From positions 124,001 through 188,000 of the forward strand of contig BMSM01000002.1 in assembly GCA_014649155.1 (NCBI GenBank): a stretch of 64,000 bases of DNA, read 5' to 3'. The notes beneath the pieces are model-generated. The model searched no databases. It saw only the letters and a list, made by a program, of their open reading frames with translations, and was not told the origin of the DNA. Numbering within the stretch: position 1 is the stretch's first letter; each line of letters begins with the position of its first letter. The translations under genes and the position numbers were made by a program. This DNA comes from Streptomyces griseoviridis. Its GTDB lineage: Bacteria > Actinomycetota > Actinomycetes > Streptomycetales > Streptomycetaceae. Positions 1 to 8,902 of this stretch are shown here, piece by piece.

Positions 1-198
1 GCGCTCATCACCGAGGCCATCCTCGAGGCCGCCCGCGACGGCAGAAGCGTCGCCGACTGCATGGAGCTCGGGCGACAGGTCCTCACCGAGGACGACACGA
101 TGCCGGGAGTCCGCGAGATGCTGCCGCTCCTCCAGGTGGAGGCGACCTTCGACGACGGCAACAAGCTCGTCTCCTGCCACGACCCGGTCGGGGGCTGA
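1..198 (+). CDS. ureA: urease subunit gamma, C-terminal part (partial at window edge)
   Basis: An open frame runs from the first base to a TGA at 196-198 and gives the last 65 residues of a urease gamma subunit. The stretch around [19 protein letters not shown] and the ending on [17 protein letters not shown] are typical of UreA C-termini. UreA is the small structural subunit that assembles with UreB and UreC into the cytosolic nickel enzyme hydrolysing urea to ammonia and carbamate. The start codon and promoter lie upstream of the window. The next gene begins 4 bases after the stop, so it opens the urease operon seen here. The call rests on sequence and on the complete urease set downstream. 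Confidence 0.95.
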   Translation, partial: ALITEAILEAARDGRSVADCMELGRQVLTEDDTMPGVREMLPLLQVEATFDDGNKLVSCHDPVGG

Positions 199-202
199 CC
201 CC

Positions 203-1243
203 GTGCACGGCGAAGTGGTCGTCGTCGGCGGACACGAGAGCGACGGCGGGCGGGCCCTGCGGCCCCTGCTGGGCTCGCGGGCCACGGCGGTCGCCGGGGG
301 ACGCGACCTGTACCGCCGCGTCGCCGCCCTGCGCGAGCGGGGCGCGCCGGTGTGCGTCGTGCCGATGACCCTGGGACGCGACCCCGCGCTCACGGCGGAC
401 GCGGCGCGCACGCTGCGCGCGCTGCCCGCCACGGCGCGCGCCCACGTGGTCCTGGCCGAACCGTTCGGCACCGCCGAGCATCTCGTCGGCTGGCTGCGTG
501 CGGCCGCCGGCAAGGTGCCCGCCGACCAGGCGCTGCTGATCACCGCCCCCGTCGGCGACCCCTTCACCGACGCGGACCTCTTCCGCACGGCCCGTCTCGT
601 CCGGCAGTACGGACGGCACCGGACGGTCGAGGTGGCCCTGACGGGCGGGGACCCCGACCCGGCCGAGGGGGTCCGCCGCTGCCGGGCGCTCGGGGCGCCG
701 CACGTCACGCTGCTCCCGGCCGCCTGGGTCACGCCGCCCGTGCCCGACCCGGAGCACTGCTCACCGGGCGGACCGCTGCTCACGGCGTCCGGTGTGGCGG
801 GCGTGCTCGACGCGCGCGTGCGCCAGGCGTGGCAGCGCCGGGAACGCCAGGGGGACGACGGCCTGGTCCGCGGTCTCGCCGCCGACCGGGCCCACGGTCA
901 CGCCCATAGCCACGGCCCCGGCGAGGGTCACGACCACGGTCACGGCCCCGCTGAGGGTCACGCCCACGGTCACGGCCCCGCTGAGGGTCACGCCCACAGT
1001 CACGGCCCCGGTGAGGGCCAGGCCCACGGTCACGCCCATAGCCACGGCCCCGGTGAGGGCCAGGCCCACGGTCACGCCCATAGCCACGGCCCCGGCGAGG
1101 GTCACGACCACAGTCACGGCCCCGCTGAGGGTCACGCCCACAGTCACCGCCCCGGCGAGGACCACGCCCGCCCGCAGCCGGCGGCCCACGGCCACGCCTC
1201 CGAGCACGACCACGCCCTCATGCGAAGCAGGAGCACACGATGA
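203..1243 (+). CDS. CbiX-like protein with long His-rich tail, probable nickel-handling protein of the urease operon
   Basis: A 346-residue protein starting at GTG 203, wedged between ureA (4-base gap) and ureB (4-base ATGA overlap). Residues 1 to about 220 look like a sirohydrochlorin cobalto/nickel-chelatase (CbiX-type) domain: an N-terminal hydrophobic strand ending in GGHES, then VCVVPMTLGRDP, and alternating strands and helices. From about residue 230 to the end it is dominated by His-Gly-Ala-Ser-Pro repeats such as HGHAHSHGPGEG with dozens of histidines, and ends in HASEHDHAL. Such tails bind Ni(II). No ureE gene is visible in the operon, so I infer that this protein stores or delivers nickel for urease activation. 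Chelatase activity is not demonstrated by the sequence. Placement is certain; the exact biochemical role is inferred. Confidence 0.75.
   Translation: MHGEVVVVGGHESDGGRALRPLLGSRATAVAGGRDLYRRVAALRERGAPVCVVPMTLGRDPALTADAARTLRALPATARAHVVLAEPFGTAEHLVGWLRAAAGKVPADQALLITAPVGDPFTDADLFRTARLVRQYGRHRTVEVALTGGDPDPAEGVRRCRALGAPHVTLLPAAWVTPPVPDPEHCSPGGPLLTASGVAGVLDARVRQAWQRRERQGDDGLVRGLAADRAHGHAHSHGPGEGHDHGHGPAEGHAHGHGPAEGHAHSHGPGEGQAHGHAHSHGPGEGQAHGHAHSHGPGEGHDHSHGPAEGHAHSHRPGEDHARPQPAAHGHASEHDHALMRSRSTR
890..1160 (+). repeat. in-frame tandem repeats encoding the His-rich tail
   Basis: The tail of the CbiX-like gene is made of near-identical direct repeats. The clearest are two 42-bp units (1021-1062 and 1063-1104), each coding for about 14 residues (AHGHAHSHGPGEGQ), plus a third partial copy near 890-930 and shorter 24-30 bp degenerate units. 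All are multiples of three, so copy number can change without loss of frame. The antisense strand is also open across the repeat, but that is a by-product of its composition. Confidence 0.85.
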
Positions 1244-1710
1244 CACTCCCCCCGCGATACCAGTACGGAGACGGCGACATCGAGATCAACGCCGGCCGGC
1301 GGACGGTCGAGGTGACGGTCCGCAACACCGGCGACCGGGCGATCCAGGTCGGCTCCCACTACCACTTCTTCGAGGCGAACTCCGCCCTGGACTTCGACCG
1401 CAACGTGACCCTGGGAATGCACCTCAACATCCCGGCGGGCCTCTCCGTGCGCTTCGAGCCGGGAGGCACGCACGAGGTCGAGCTGTGCGCGTACGCCGGC
1501 ACCGGCCGTCTCACCGGCTTCAGCGGTCTGCTCAACGGCAGCATCAAGTCCCACCCGGCGCGCGTCGAGGCGGTCAGCCGCGCGCTGGAGCGAGGTTTCC
1601 ACGGCGCCGGACCCGAGGACGGCGCGGACCCGGACGCCGGCTCCTCCTCCGGCGGCCGGCGGCGAAGCGAGGCCGACGGCAAGAAGTCCAAGAAGAGGGG
1701 ATCCCACTGA
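1240..1710 (+). CDS. ureB: urease subunit beta
   Basis: A 156-residue urease beta subunit. The ATG at 1240 overlaps the stop of the preceding gene by 4 bases, which implies translational coupling. The first ~105 residues are the UreB core: [32 protein letters not shown], and [14 protein letters not shown]. The usual length is about 100-110, so the last ~45 residues are an extension rich in Gly, Asp, Ser and Lys (ending [10 protein letters not shown]). The extension is probably disordered. UreB is a structural subunit of cytosolic urease; the catalytic nickel centre is in UreC, which begins 2 bases after this stop. Confidence 0.95.
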   Translation: MTLPPRYQYGDGDIEINAGRRTVEVTVRNTGDRAIQVGSHYHFFEANSALDFDRNVTLGMHLNIPAGLSVRFEPGGTHEVELCAYAGTGRLTGFSGLLNGSIKSHPARVEAVSRALERGFHGAGPEDGADPDAGSSSGGRRRSEADGKKSKKRGSH

Positions 1711-1711
1711 C

Positions 1712-3436
1712 ATGCCGGTCCTTACCCGCAAGCAGTACGCCGACCTGTTCGGCCCCACGGTCGGCGACCGCATCCGCCTCGCCGACACCAACCTGGTCAT
1801 CGAGGTCGAGAAGGACTACCGCGAGGGCTCCTACGGCGACGAGGTGGTCTACGGCGGAGGCAAGACCATGCGGGACGGCATGGCCTCGGACCCGCAGGCC
1901 ACCGCCGCCCAGGGCGCCCTGGACCTGGTGATCACCAACGTCGTCGTGCTGGACCCGGTGCTCGGCGTGGTCAAGTGCGACATCGGCGTCAAGGACGGGT
2001 TCATCGCGGGCATCGGCAAGGCCGGCAACCCGCAGACCCAGAACGCCGTCGACCCCCGGCTGGTCATCGGCACCTGTACCGAGGTCATCGCGGGGGAGCA
2101 CCTCATCGCGACGGCCGGCGCGATGGACTCGCACGTCCACCTGATCTCGCCGCAGCAGTGCGAGCAGGCGCTCAGCAACGGCATCACCACACTGTTCGGA
2201 GGCGGCACCGGTCCCACCGACGGCTCCAACGGCACCACCTGCACCCCCGGCCCCTACAACCTGGCCCGCATCCTGCAGGCCGCCGAGGACCTGCCGGTCA
2301 ACCTCGGCATCATGGGCAAGGGCAACGCCAGCCTCCCCGGAGTGCTGGACGAGCAGATCGAGGCGGGCGCGGCCGCGCTGAAGGTGCACGAGGACTGGGG
2401 CTCCACCCCGGCCGTCATCGACGCCGCGCTGGCCGTGGCCGACCGGCACGACGTCCAGGTGGCCATCCACACCGACACCCTCAACGAGGGCGGCTTCTTC
2501 GAGGACACCCGCTCCGCCATCGACGGCCGCACCATCCACACCTTCCACAGCGAGGGGGCGGGCGGCGGACACGCCCCCGACATCCTGCGGGTGACGGGCG
2601 AGCCGAACGTCCTGCCGTCCTCGACCAACCCCACGCTGCCGTACACCAAGAACTCCGTCGACGAACTGCTGGACATGGTGATGGTCTGCCACCACCTCAG
2701 CCACGACATCCCCGAGGACGTCGCGTTCGCGGACAGCCGGGTGCGGGCCGAGACGATCGCGGCGGAGACGGTCCTGCACGACCGCGGCGTCATCAGCATG
2801 ATCTCCTCCGACTCCCAGGCCATGGGCCGCATCGGCGAGTCCGTGACCCGGGCGTTCCAGATCGCGCACGTGTGCAAGGAGATGCTGGGCACGCTGCCCG
2901 AGGACACCGAGCGCAACGACAACCAGCGCGTCCTGCGCTACCTGGCGAAGGTCACCGCCAACCCGGCCGTCGCCAGCGGCATCGCCGACTACGTCGGGAC
3001 GCTGGAGGCGGGCAAACTGGCGGACATCGTGTTGTGGCCGATGCACTCCTTCGGTGCCAAGCCCAAGATGGTGATCAAGGGCGGCGTGGTGTCCTGGGCG
3101 CAGATGGGCGACCCCAACGCCTCCCTGCCGACCCCGCAGCCGGTCTACTACCGCCCCGCCTTCGGGCACTACGGGCGCGCCATGCAGGCGACGCACGTGA
3201 CCTTCATGTCACAGGCGGGCATCGCGGCCGGCGTGCCGGGGAAACTGGGCCTGGAGCGGAGGGTGCTGCCGGTGCGCAAGACCCGCACGATCGGCAAGCA
3301 CAACATGGTCCGCAACGACGTCGTCCCGGACATCACCGTCGATCCGGAGACGTACCAGGTCACCGTGGACGGCGAGGTGGCGACGATCGACCCGGCGCAG
3401 AAGCTGCCGCTCAACCAGCTCTACTTCCTGGCCTGA
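1712..3436 (+). CDS. ureC: urease subunit alpha (catalytic)
   Basis: A 574-residue urease alpha subunit, full length for the family, starting one base after the ureB stop. All nickel-site residues can be placed: His141 and His143 in MDSHVHLI, the carbamylated Lys224 in LKVHEDWG with His226, His253 in AIHTD, His279 in HTFHSEG, and Asp367 in ISSDSQAMG. The flap Cys-His is at 326-327 in [14 protein letters not shown]. The enzyme hydrolyses urea to ammonia and carbamate in the cytosol, and needs UreD, UreF and UreG, encoded immediately downstream, to load nickel. Nothing is truncated or unusual in this subunit. Confidence 0.98.
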   Translation: MPVLTRKQYADLFGPTVGDRIRLADTNLVIEVEKDYREGSYGDEVVYGGGKTMRDGMASDPQATAAQGALDLVITNVVVLDPVLGVVKCDIGVKDGFIAGIGKAGNPQTQNAVDPRLVIGTCTEVIAGEHLIATAGAMDSHVHLISPQQCEQALSNGITTLFGGGTGPTDGSNGTTCTPGPYNLARILQAAEDLPVNLGIMGKGNASLPGVLDEQIEAGAAALKVHEDWGSTPAVIDAALAVADRHDVQVAIHTDTLNEGGFFEDTRSAIDGRTIHTFHSEGAGGGHAPDILRVTGEPNVLPSSTNPTLPYTKNSVDELLDMVMVCHHLSHDIPEDVAFADSRVRAETIAAETVLHDRGVISMISSDSQAMGRIGESVTRAFQIAHVCKEMLGTLPEDTERNDNQRVLRYLAKVTANPAVASGIADYVGTLEAGKLADIVLWPMHSFGAKPKMVIKGGVVSWAQMGDPNASLPTPQPVYYRPAFGHYGRAMQATHVTFMSQAGIAAGVPGKLGLERRVLPVRKTRTIGKHNMVRNDVVPDITVDPETYQVTVDGEVATIDPAQKLPLNQLYFLA

Positions 3437-3439
3437 CCC

Positions 3440-4186
3440 GTGTACCACGACGACACGTCCGCCGCCGGGACGCCGGCCTCGCCGGGTGGCGCCCCGACGA
3501 CGGAACTGCAACGCCTGCTGATCAGCCTCCAGCTGACCGACTCGGCGTTCCCCAGCGGCTTCTACACCCTCTCCCACGGGCTGGAGGGCTTCGCCCAGGC
3601 CGGCGCGGTGGACCCCGAGGGGCTCACCGCACTCCTCGCGGACCTCCTGCGGCACGGCGTGGGGCCGTCCGACGCCACCGCGCTCGCCCTGGCGCACCGC
3701 GCCGCGACGGCGCGGGACTGGTCCGCGGTGGCCGGGATCGACACCCGTCTGCACGCCACGAAGCTCAACCGCGAGCTGCGGCAGGCATCCCTGCGCACCG
3801 GCCGGCAACTGCTGGACCTGGCCGCGGAGGTCTTCGGCGGCGACGGGATCGTCCGGTTTCACCGGGCTGTCACGGAACGCCGGGTGCCCGGCACCCAGGC
3901 GGTGGCCGCCGGAGTGGTCTACGCGGCGACCGGCGTCCCGGCCCGCCAGGCCGTCGCCTCCGACCTGTTCGCGTTCTGCGCGAGTTTCGCCGGCGCCGCG
4001 CTGCGGCTGCGGCTGACGGACCACCGGCGGGCCCAGTCGCTGCTGCGGGAGGCCGCCCCGGTGATCGAGGAGACCACCCACGCGGCACTCGTCCGCGAGA
4101 CCGGCGACCTCGGGGCGACCACCTTCGCGGCGGACGTCATGTCCGCCCGGCACGAGCGGGCCGAGGCCCGCCTTTTCGCCACCTGA
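3440..4186 (+). CDS. ureF: urease accessory protein UreF
   Basis: A 248-residue all-helical accessory protein starting at GTG 3440, three bases after ureC ends. The N-terminal motif [22 protein letters not shown] is the UreF signature and the C-terminal part ends in HERAEARLF. The first ~27 residues are a poorly conserved Thr/Ala/Pro-rich leader. UreF forms a complex with UreD and UreG on apo-urease and gates nickel delivery. A GC-rich hairpin follows the stop before ureG. Confidence 0.95.
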   Translation: MYHDDTSAAGTPASPGGAPTTELQRLLISLQLTDSAFPSGFYTLSHGLEGFAQAGAVDPEGLTALLADLLRHGVGPSDATALALAHRAATARDWSAVAGIDTRLHATKLNRELRQASLRTGRQLLDLAAEVFGGDGIVRFHRAVTERRVPGTQAVAAGVVYAATGVPARQAVASDLFAFCASFAGAALRLRLTDHRRAQSLLREAAPVIEETTHAALVRETGDLGATTFAADVMSARHERAEARLFAT

Positions 4187-4209
4187 CCGGCCGCCGCCGC
4201 GGCGGCCGG
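4187..4209. terminator. GC-rich hairpin between ureF and ureG (attenuator or processing site)
   Basis: Directly after the ureF stop lies a perfect inverted repeat with 11-base arms (CCGGCCGCCGC and its complement) around a single C. It has no following T-run and sits inside the operon, ahead of the ureG ribosome site (AAAGGAAAG, about 4215-4223). It may attenuate or stabilise the mRNA rather than end it. Confidence 0.4.
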
Positions 4210-4226
4210 AACCGAAAGGAAAGACC

Positions 4227-4847
4227 ATGCGCGACAACGTCCTCAGGGTCGGCATCGGCGGCCCCGTAGGCTCCGGCAAGACGGCCCTGATCGAGGCACT
4301 GGTACCGGTCCTGATCGACCGGGGCAGAAGGCCGGCCGTCATCACCAACGACATCTACACCCAGGAGGACGCCCAGCACGTCCGCCGGACCCTGCGGGGG
4401 GTGCTCGACGGCGACCGCGTCGTCGGCGTCGAGACCGGGGCCTGCCCGCACACCGCCGTACGGGACGACCCCACGATGAACCTGGCGGCCGGTGCCGAGA
4501 TGCTCGAACGCCACCCGGACGTCGACGTCCTGCTGTACGAGAGCGGCGGCGACAACCTCACCCTCACCTTCAGCCCGGCCCTCGTCGACCTCTTCGTCTT
4601 CGTGCTGGACACCGCGGAGGGGGAGAAGATGCCGCGCAAGCGGGGACCGGGCATCACCGATTCCGACCTGCTGGTCATCAACAAGGTGGACATCGCCCCG
4701 TACGTGCGGACGGACCTCGGGGTGATGGAGGCCGACGCGCACCGGGTGCGGGGCAGCGGTCCGGTGGTGCTGACCGACTGCCTGACCGGGCAGGGCGTCG
4801 ACGAGGTGGTCGCCTTCCTGGAGTCCCGGCACCAGGTCCTGGCCTGA
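4227..4847 (+). CDS. ureG: urease accessory GTPase UreG
   Basis: A 206-residue SIMIBI-class GTPase. The P-loop GGPVGSGKT is at residues 11-19, the metal-binding Cys-Pro-His is at 73-75 in [13 protein letters not shown], and the base-recognition motif NKVD lies in [12 protein letters not shown]. UreG hydrolyses GTP to drive nickel transfer into urease together with UreD and UreF. A purine-rich ribosome site precedes the ATG. It lacks the His-rich N-terminus seen in some UreG proteins, which fits with metal storage being assigned to the separate His-rich protein upstream. Confidence 0.97.
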   Translation: MRDNVLRVGIGGPVGSGKTALIEALVPVLIDRGRRPAVITNDIYTQEDAQHVRRTLRGVLDGDRVVGVETGACPHTAVRDDPTMNLAAGAEMLERHPDVDVLLYESGGDNLTLTFSPALVDLFVFVLDTAEGEKMPRKRGPGITDSDLLVINKVDIAPYVRTDLGVMEADAHRVRGSGPVVLTDCLTGQGVDEVVAFLESRHQVLA

Positions 4848-4848
4848 G

Positions 4849-5790
4849 ATGACCGCGGCCTTCGACCGGCTGGCGCCGGAACACTACGAGCCGGTCCGGC
4901 TCCCGCCGGAGATGTCGGCGTACTCCTCGGTGCCCAGGACCCTCCGGCCGGGGTCGCCCGCGAAGGTCGGCATCCTGGACCTCGCGTACGCGCGGCGCGG
5001 GGAGCGGACCGAACTCGTCCGGCGGTACCAGAAGTCCCCGTTGCAGATCATGCGCCCCCTGTACGTCGACCCGGCGCTGCCCGGCATGGCCTTCACCTAT
5101 GTGATGGCCACGGGCGGCGGGATCGCCCAGGCCGACCGATACCGCCAGGACCTGCGGTGCGGCCCGGGCACCCAGGCCCTGTTCACGACCCAGGCCGCCA
5201 CGAAGGTGTACCGGATGGAGGACGACTACGCCGCGCAGCGCGTCCACCTCACCGTCGAGGAGGGCGCCTACGTCGAGTACCTTCCCGACCCGGTCATCCC
5301 CTTCCGGGGGGCGCGCTTCCACCAGGGCGTCGAACTGACGGTGAGCGAGGGCGCCACGGTGGTGTACGCGGAGACGTTCACCGCCGGGCGCCTGGCCCGT
5401 GGTGAGCGGCACGCGTACACCGTGGTCACCAACGACCTGGAGATCCGGCGCCCCGACGGGACGCCGCTGGCGGTCGACACCCTGCGGCTGCGACCGCGGT
5501 CCCCCGGCGGCGTGGCCGGCCCCGGGGTGTTCGCCGGCCACGACCACGTCGCCACGCTGCACGTCATCACGTCCGCCCGTCCCGCCGCGGACGTCGCCGA
5601 TGCCCTGCACGGGGCCGTGACGTCCTCCGGGGTGATCCACGGGGCGAGTGTGCTGCCCGACGACTGCGGCGCCTGGATGCGGATCCTCGGCCGGGAACAG
5701 CCCCGGGTCGCCGACGCCGTCCGGGCCGGCTGGGACGCCGTCAGACGGCTGCTCATCGGACACCCCGCCCCCGACCTGCGCAAGCCGTGA
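4849..5790 (+). CDS. ureD: urease accessory protein UreD (UreH)
   Basis: A 313-residue protein starting one base after the ureG stop. It matches UreD through the strand-rich core with GGGIAQADRYR, ALFTTQAATKVYRM and YLPDPVIPFRGARFHQ. UreD binds apo-urease and is thought to conduct nickel from UreG to the active site. It is the last urease gene; the ammonium channel follows after 35 bases, probably in the same transcript. Confidence 0.95.
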   Translation: MTAAFDRLAPEHYEPVRLPPEMSAYSSVPRTLRPGSPAKVGILDLAYARRGERTELVRRYQKSPLQIMRPLYVDPALPGMAFTYVMATGGGIAQADRYRQDLRCGPGTQALFTTQAATKVYRMEDDYAAQRVHLTVEEGAYVEYLPDPVIPFRGARFHQGVELTVSEGATVVYAETFTAGRLARGERHAYTVVTNDLEIRRPDGTPLAVDTLRLRPRSPGGVAGPGVFAGHDHVATLHVITSARPAADVADALHGAVTSSGVIHGASVLPDDCGAWMRILGREQPRVADAVRAGWDAVRRLLIGHPAPDLRKP

Positions 5791-5825
5791 CGGCGCGCCA
5801 CCGCCAGCCCTGAGGAGACCCGCCG

Positions 5826-7172
5826 ATGATCACCGCCCCCGCCCCCATGCCGCCGGCCTACGACTCGGGCGACACCGCCTGGATGCTGGCCGCGGCCGCC
5901 ATGGTGCTGCTGATGACGCCCGCCCTGGCCTTCTTCTACGGCGGCATGGTGCGCACCAAGCACATCCTCGTGATGCTCAAGATGAGCTTCGCCTCGCTGT
6001 GCTTCGTGACCATCGCCTGGTACCTCGTGGGTTACAGCCTCGCCTTCGGCCCGGACGTCGGCGGCGCCGGCCTCATCGGCGACCTGGACCACGCCCTCCT
6101 GCGCGGCATCGGCCCGGACACCCTGACGGGCTCCGTCCCCACGTACATCTACGCCACCTTCCAGATGGGCTTCGCCATCGTCACGGTGGCGCTCATCAGC
6201 GGATCGATCGCGGGCCGGGCCACGATGCGCGGCTGGCTGGTGTTCTCCGTGCTCTGGCTGCTGATCGTGTACGTACCCGTCGCGCACTGGGTCTTCGACC
6301 TCGAACACGGCTGGATCACGAAACACCTGGGCGCCCTGGACTTCGCCGGCGGTCTGCCCGTGGAACTGAACTCCGGCATCGCGGGGCTCGCCGTGGCGCT
6401 GGTGATCAGGGGGCCCGCCGACTTCCGGCGCAAGGAGCCGCGCCCCAACAACATCCCGCTGGTCATGATCGGCGTGGCACTGCTGTGGTTCGGCTGGCTC
6501 GCCTTCAACGCCGGTTCGGCCGTCCGCGACACCGGCACCGCCGCCACCGCCTTCGTCAACACCCAGCTCGGGGCCGCGGGCGCGATGGTCACCTGGCCCC
6601 TGGTGGAGTACCTGCGGACCCGGAAGGTCACCATGATGGGCGTCGGTTCCGCCGCGGTGGCGGGCATGGTGGCCATCACCCCGGCCTGCGGGGAGATCGA
6701 CCCCACGGGCGCCCTGGTCACCGGCCTGGTGGCCGGGGCCTTCTGCGCCTGGGCCGTCACGCTCAAGTACCGGCTGAACGTGGACGACACGCTCGACGTC
6801 GTCGGGGTGCACGGAGCGGGCGGTCTCGTCGGGCTGCTGATGGTGGGCCTCTTCGCCGCTCGTGACGTCAGCGGCAAGGAGGGGCTCTTCTACGGCGGCG
6901 GCCTTTCCCTGCTGGGGAAGCAGGCCGTCGCGGTACTGGCCGTGGCCGCCTTCTCGTTCGTACTGACGTGGCTCATCGCCAAGGCCGTCGACAAGGTCGT
7001 CGGGTTCGCGGAGACGGAGGATTACTCGGCGGTGCCCGGCGAGGACGAGGAACGCGCCTACGATCTGCGCACCGCCACCCGGCTGGACGCCCTGACCACC
7101 GGCGGCCGGGGGCTGGACAAGGAGACGCTGGAGCAGATCCAGCACCTTCTGCGCGCGCACCGGGACCGCTAG
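5826..7172 (+). CDS. amt: Amt/MEP-type ammonium channel with Glu in place of the first pore histidine
   Basis: A 448-residue membrane protein with about eleven hydrophobic segments. Amt signatures include FFYGGMVRTKH (residues 37-46), the conserved Asp172 in LDFAGG, and His329 in VVGVHGAGG. The first member of the pore twin-His pair is replaced by Glu180 (codon 6363-6365, motif LPVELNSG), whereas the second is kept. A cytoplasmic tail of about 60 residues follows the last membrane segment. It lies 35 bases behind ureD with a ribosome site (GAGGAG) of its own, so it is plausibly co-transcribed with urease and handles the ammonium produced. No glnK/glnD lies beside it, unlike the usual nitrogen-regulated amtB locus. 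Confidence 0.93.
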   Translation: MITAPAPMPPAYDSGDTAWMLAAAAMVLLMTPALAFFYGGMVRTKHILVMLKMSFASLCFVTIAWYLVGYSLAFGPDVGGAGLIGDLDHALLRGIGPDTLTGSVPTYIYATFQMGFAIVTVALISGSIAGRATMRGWLVFSVLWLLIVYVPVAHWVFDLEHGWITKHLGALDFAGGLPVELNSGIAGLAVALVIRGPADFRRKEPRPNNIPLVMIGVALLWFGWLAFNAGSAVRDTGTAATAFVNTQLGAAGAMVTWPLVEYLRTRKVTMMGVGSAAVAGMVAITPACGEIDPTGALVTGLVAGAFCAWAVTLKYRLNVDDTLDVVGVHGAGGLVGLLMVGLFAARDVSGKEGLFYGGGLSLLGKQAVAVLAVAAFSFVLTWLIAKAVDKVVGFAETEDYSAVPGEDEERAYDLRTATRLDALTTGGRGLDKETLEQIQHLLRAHRDR

Positions 7173-7206
7173 CGGCCCGGCCGGGCGGCCCGTCCGGCCG
7201 GGGCCG
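7173..7206 (+). terminator. rho-independent-like hairpin after amt
   Basis: Immediately behind the amt stop is an inverted repeat, CGGCCCGGCCGG against CCGGCCGGGGCCG, with one bulged base and a 9-base loop. It is a GC-rich stem without a long T-run, typical of Streptomyces terminators, and fits the end of the urease-amt transcript. Confidence 0.5.
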
Positions 7207-7302
7207 CAGGGCGGCACTGTGATCAACTGGCCCGCCAGGCAAGGGACTTGATCCGGTCAGGGAGCCCACCCGGTCGGCGCGCCGCCCCGGGGCTCTGCCA
7301 AG

Positions 7303-8322
7303 ATGCCGTACGTCATGGTGCAGAAACCGAAAACGCCCGTGCCCACGAGTGCCGATGTGGCCCGTCTGGCAGGCGTCTCGCGCGCGACCGTCTCCTACGT
7401 CCTGAACAACACCCGGGCCGTGCGGATCAGCGAACCGACCCGGCTCCGGGTCCGCGAGGCCGCCGAGCAGCTCGGCTACGTCCCGCACGCGGCGGCCCGC
7501 AGCCTGCGCGCCGGCCACAGCCGTACGGTGGTCATGCCCGCGCCCGCGTTCCCGGCCGGCCCGCTCTACACCCGGTTCCTCGGCGAACTCCAGTCGGCGC
7601 TGGGCCGGCTCGACTACACCGTCGTGCAGTACGGCGGCGCCGCCCCCTATGGCGACGACGCCGCCCGTGCCTGGGCCGAGCTGCGGCCGATCGCCGTCCT
7701 GGTGCCCGGCCCCGGCCTCGGGCCGGGCGGCGTGGAGGTGCTGAAACGCTCGGGCGCCCGCGCGGTGGTGACCCTCGGTCCGGAACCCGTCGAGGGCGCC
7801 CACGCCCTGGTCCTGGACCAGACGGCCGTCGGCCACGCCGCGGCCCGCCACCTGTACGAGCGCGGGCGCCGCCGCGTCGGCGTGGTCCTGCCGGAGGAAC
7901 CCGGCCTGCGGATCTTCTCCTCACCCCGCCTGCGGGGCGCCCGCAGCGCCCTGCGCGGCACCGGCGCGACCCTCACCGAACTGCCCCTAGCCTGCGCGGA
8001 GGACGCCGCCGCCCGGCTCGCCGCCCGCTGGGACGCGCTCGCCCTGGACGCGGTGTTCGCCTACGACGACGCGTACGCCATGCTGCTCTCCCGCGCCCTG
8101 CAGGACCACGGCGTCACCCTTCCCGGCCGGACCGCCGTGATCGGCGCCGACGACCTGATGCTCGGCCCGCTGCTGCGCCCCCGGCTGAGCACCGTGCGCC
8201 TCGAACTCCCGGCCGGGCAGGACCTCGCCGCGCTGGTCGACCGGGCCGTCCGCGACCCCGGTGCCGCCCCCGAACGGCACACGGTCCGCGGCGTGACCGT
8301 CGTGCACCGCGAGTCGAGCTGA
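7303..8322 (+). CDS. LacI-family transcriptional regulator
   Basis: A 339-residue repressor. The N-terminal helix-turn-helix reads TSADVARLAGVSRATVSYVLNN (about residues 14-35), followed by the hinge-helix region with AAARSLRAGHSRTVVMPAP. The rest is a periplasmic-binding-protein-like effector domain ending with IGADDLMLGPLLRPRLSTVRL. It stands alone, 130 bases after amt, so its regulon cannot be inferred from neighbours. ATG 7303 is the first start; ATG 7315 (MVQKPK) is equally possible. Confidence 0.85.
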   Translation: MPYVMVQKPKTPVPTSADVARLAGVSRATVSYVLNNTRAVRISEPTRLRVREAAEQLGYVPHAAARSLRAGHSRTVVMPAPAFPAGPLYTRFLGELQSALGRLDYTVVQYGGAAPYGDDAARAWAELRPIAVLVPGPGLGPGGVEVLKRSGARAVVTLGPEPVEGAHALVLDQTAVGHAAARHLYERGRRRVGVVLPEEPGLRIFSSPRLRGARSALRGTGATLTELPLACAEDAAARLAARWDALALDAVFAYDDAYAMLLSRALQDHGVTLPGRTAVIGADDLMLGPLLRPRLSTVRLELPAGQDLAALVDRAVRDPGAAPERHTVRGVTVVHRESS

Positions 8323-8331
8323 ACCCGCGGG

Positions 8332-8754
8332 TTACCGCCCGCCCGGCCCGCCCTGGCCCTGCTGACCCTGGCCCTGCTGATCCTGTGCCTGCTGGGCCTG
8401 CTGCTCGGCGACGGCCTTGCGGACCTCGTCCATGTCCAGGTTCCGGGCCTGCCCGATGACATCGGTCAGCGCCGCCTCGGGCAGCGCGCCCGGCTGCGCG
8501 AACACCGCGACCTGGTCCCGGACGATCATCAGCGTCGGGATGGACTGGATGCCGAAGGCCGCGGCCAGCTCCGGCTGCGCCTCCGTGTCCACCTTGCCGA
8601 AGACCAGGTCGGGGTTGTCCTCGGCCGCCTTCTCGTAGACCGGGGCGAACTGCCGGCAGGGCCCGCACCAGGCCGCCCAGAAGTCGATCAGGACGAACTC
8701 GTTGTCCGTGACCATCTGGTCGAAGTTCTCCTTGGTCAGCTCCACGGTGCTCAT
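8332..8754 (-). CDS. trxA: thioredoxin with Gln/Gly-rich tail
   Basis: A 140-residue thioredoxin. The start is the ATG at 8754 (MSTVELTKENFDQ), preceded by a strong AGGAAGAGGGA site; the frame is open further upstream but that part is not thioredoxin-like. The active site WCGPC is at residues 29-33 and the cis-proline loop is SIPTLM. The last ~25 residues are low-complexity Gln/Gly/Ala (QQAQQAQDQQGQGQQGQ), coded by short CTG-rich repeats, and lie outside the fold. It is a cytosolic dithiol reductant and converges with the LacI gene (9-base gap). Confidence 0.92.
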   Translation of the reverse strand: MSTVELTKENFDQMVTDNEFVLIDFWAAWCGPCRQFAPVYEKAAEDNPDLVFGKVDTEAQPELAAAFGIQSIPTLMIVRDQVAVFAQPGALPEAALTDVIGQARNLDMDEVRKAVAEQQAQQAQDQQGQGQQGQGGPGGR

Positions 8755-8902
8755 GGCTGTTCCCTCTTCCTGGGTCGGGGGCGGATGCCACCGGCGCAAA
8801 CAGCGGCGGTGGGGAGGGTATTCCGCGCGCGTACCCGCGCCACCTGCGGGCACACCACCCTCCAGTGTGGCCCCCGCGCACCCCACCCCGCAGACTGAGC
8901 CC

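Noticed and set aside
890..1160. CRISPR-like repeats
   Set aside because: The units are directly abutting, codon-phased and inside a coding frame, with no unique spacers and no cas genes.
761..1246. Open frame antisense to the His-rich tail
   Set aside because: It is a mirror of the repeats; its Val/Gly/Ala repeat protein has no ribosome site or domain pattern.
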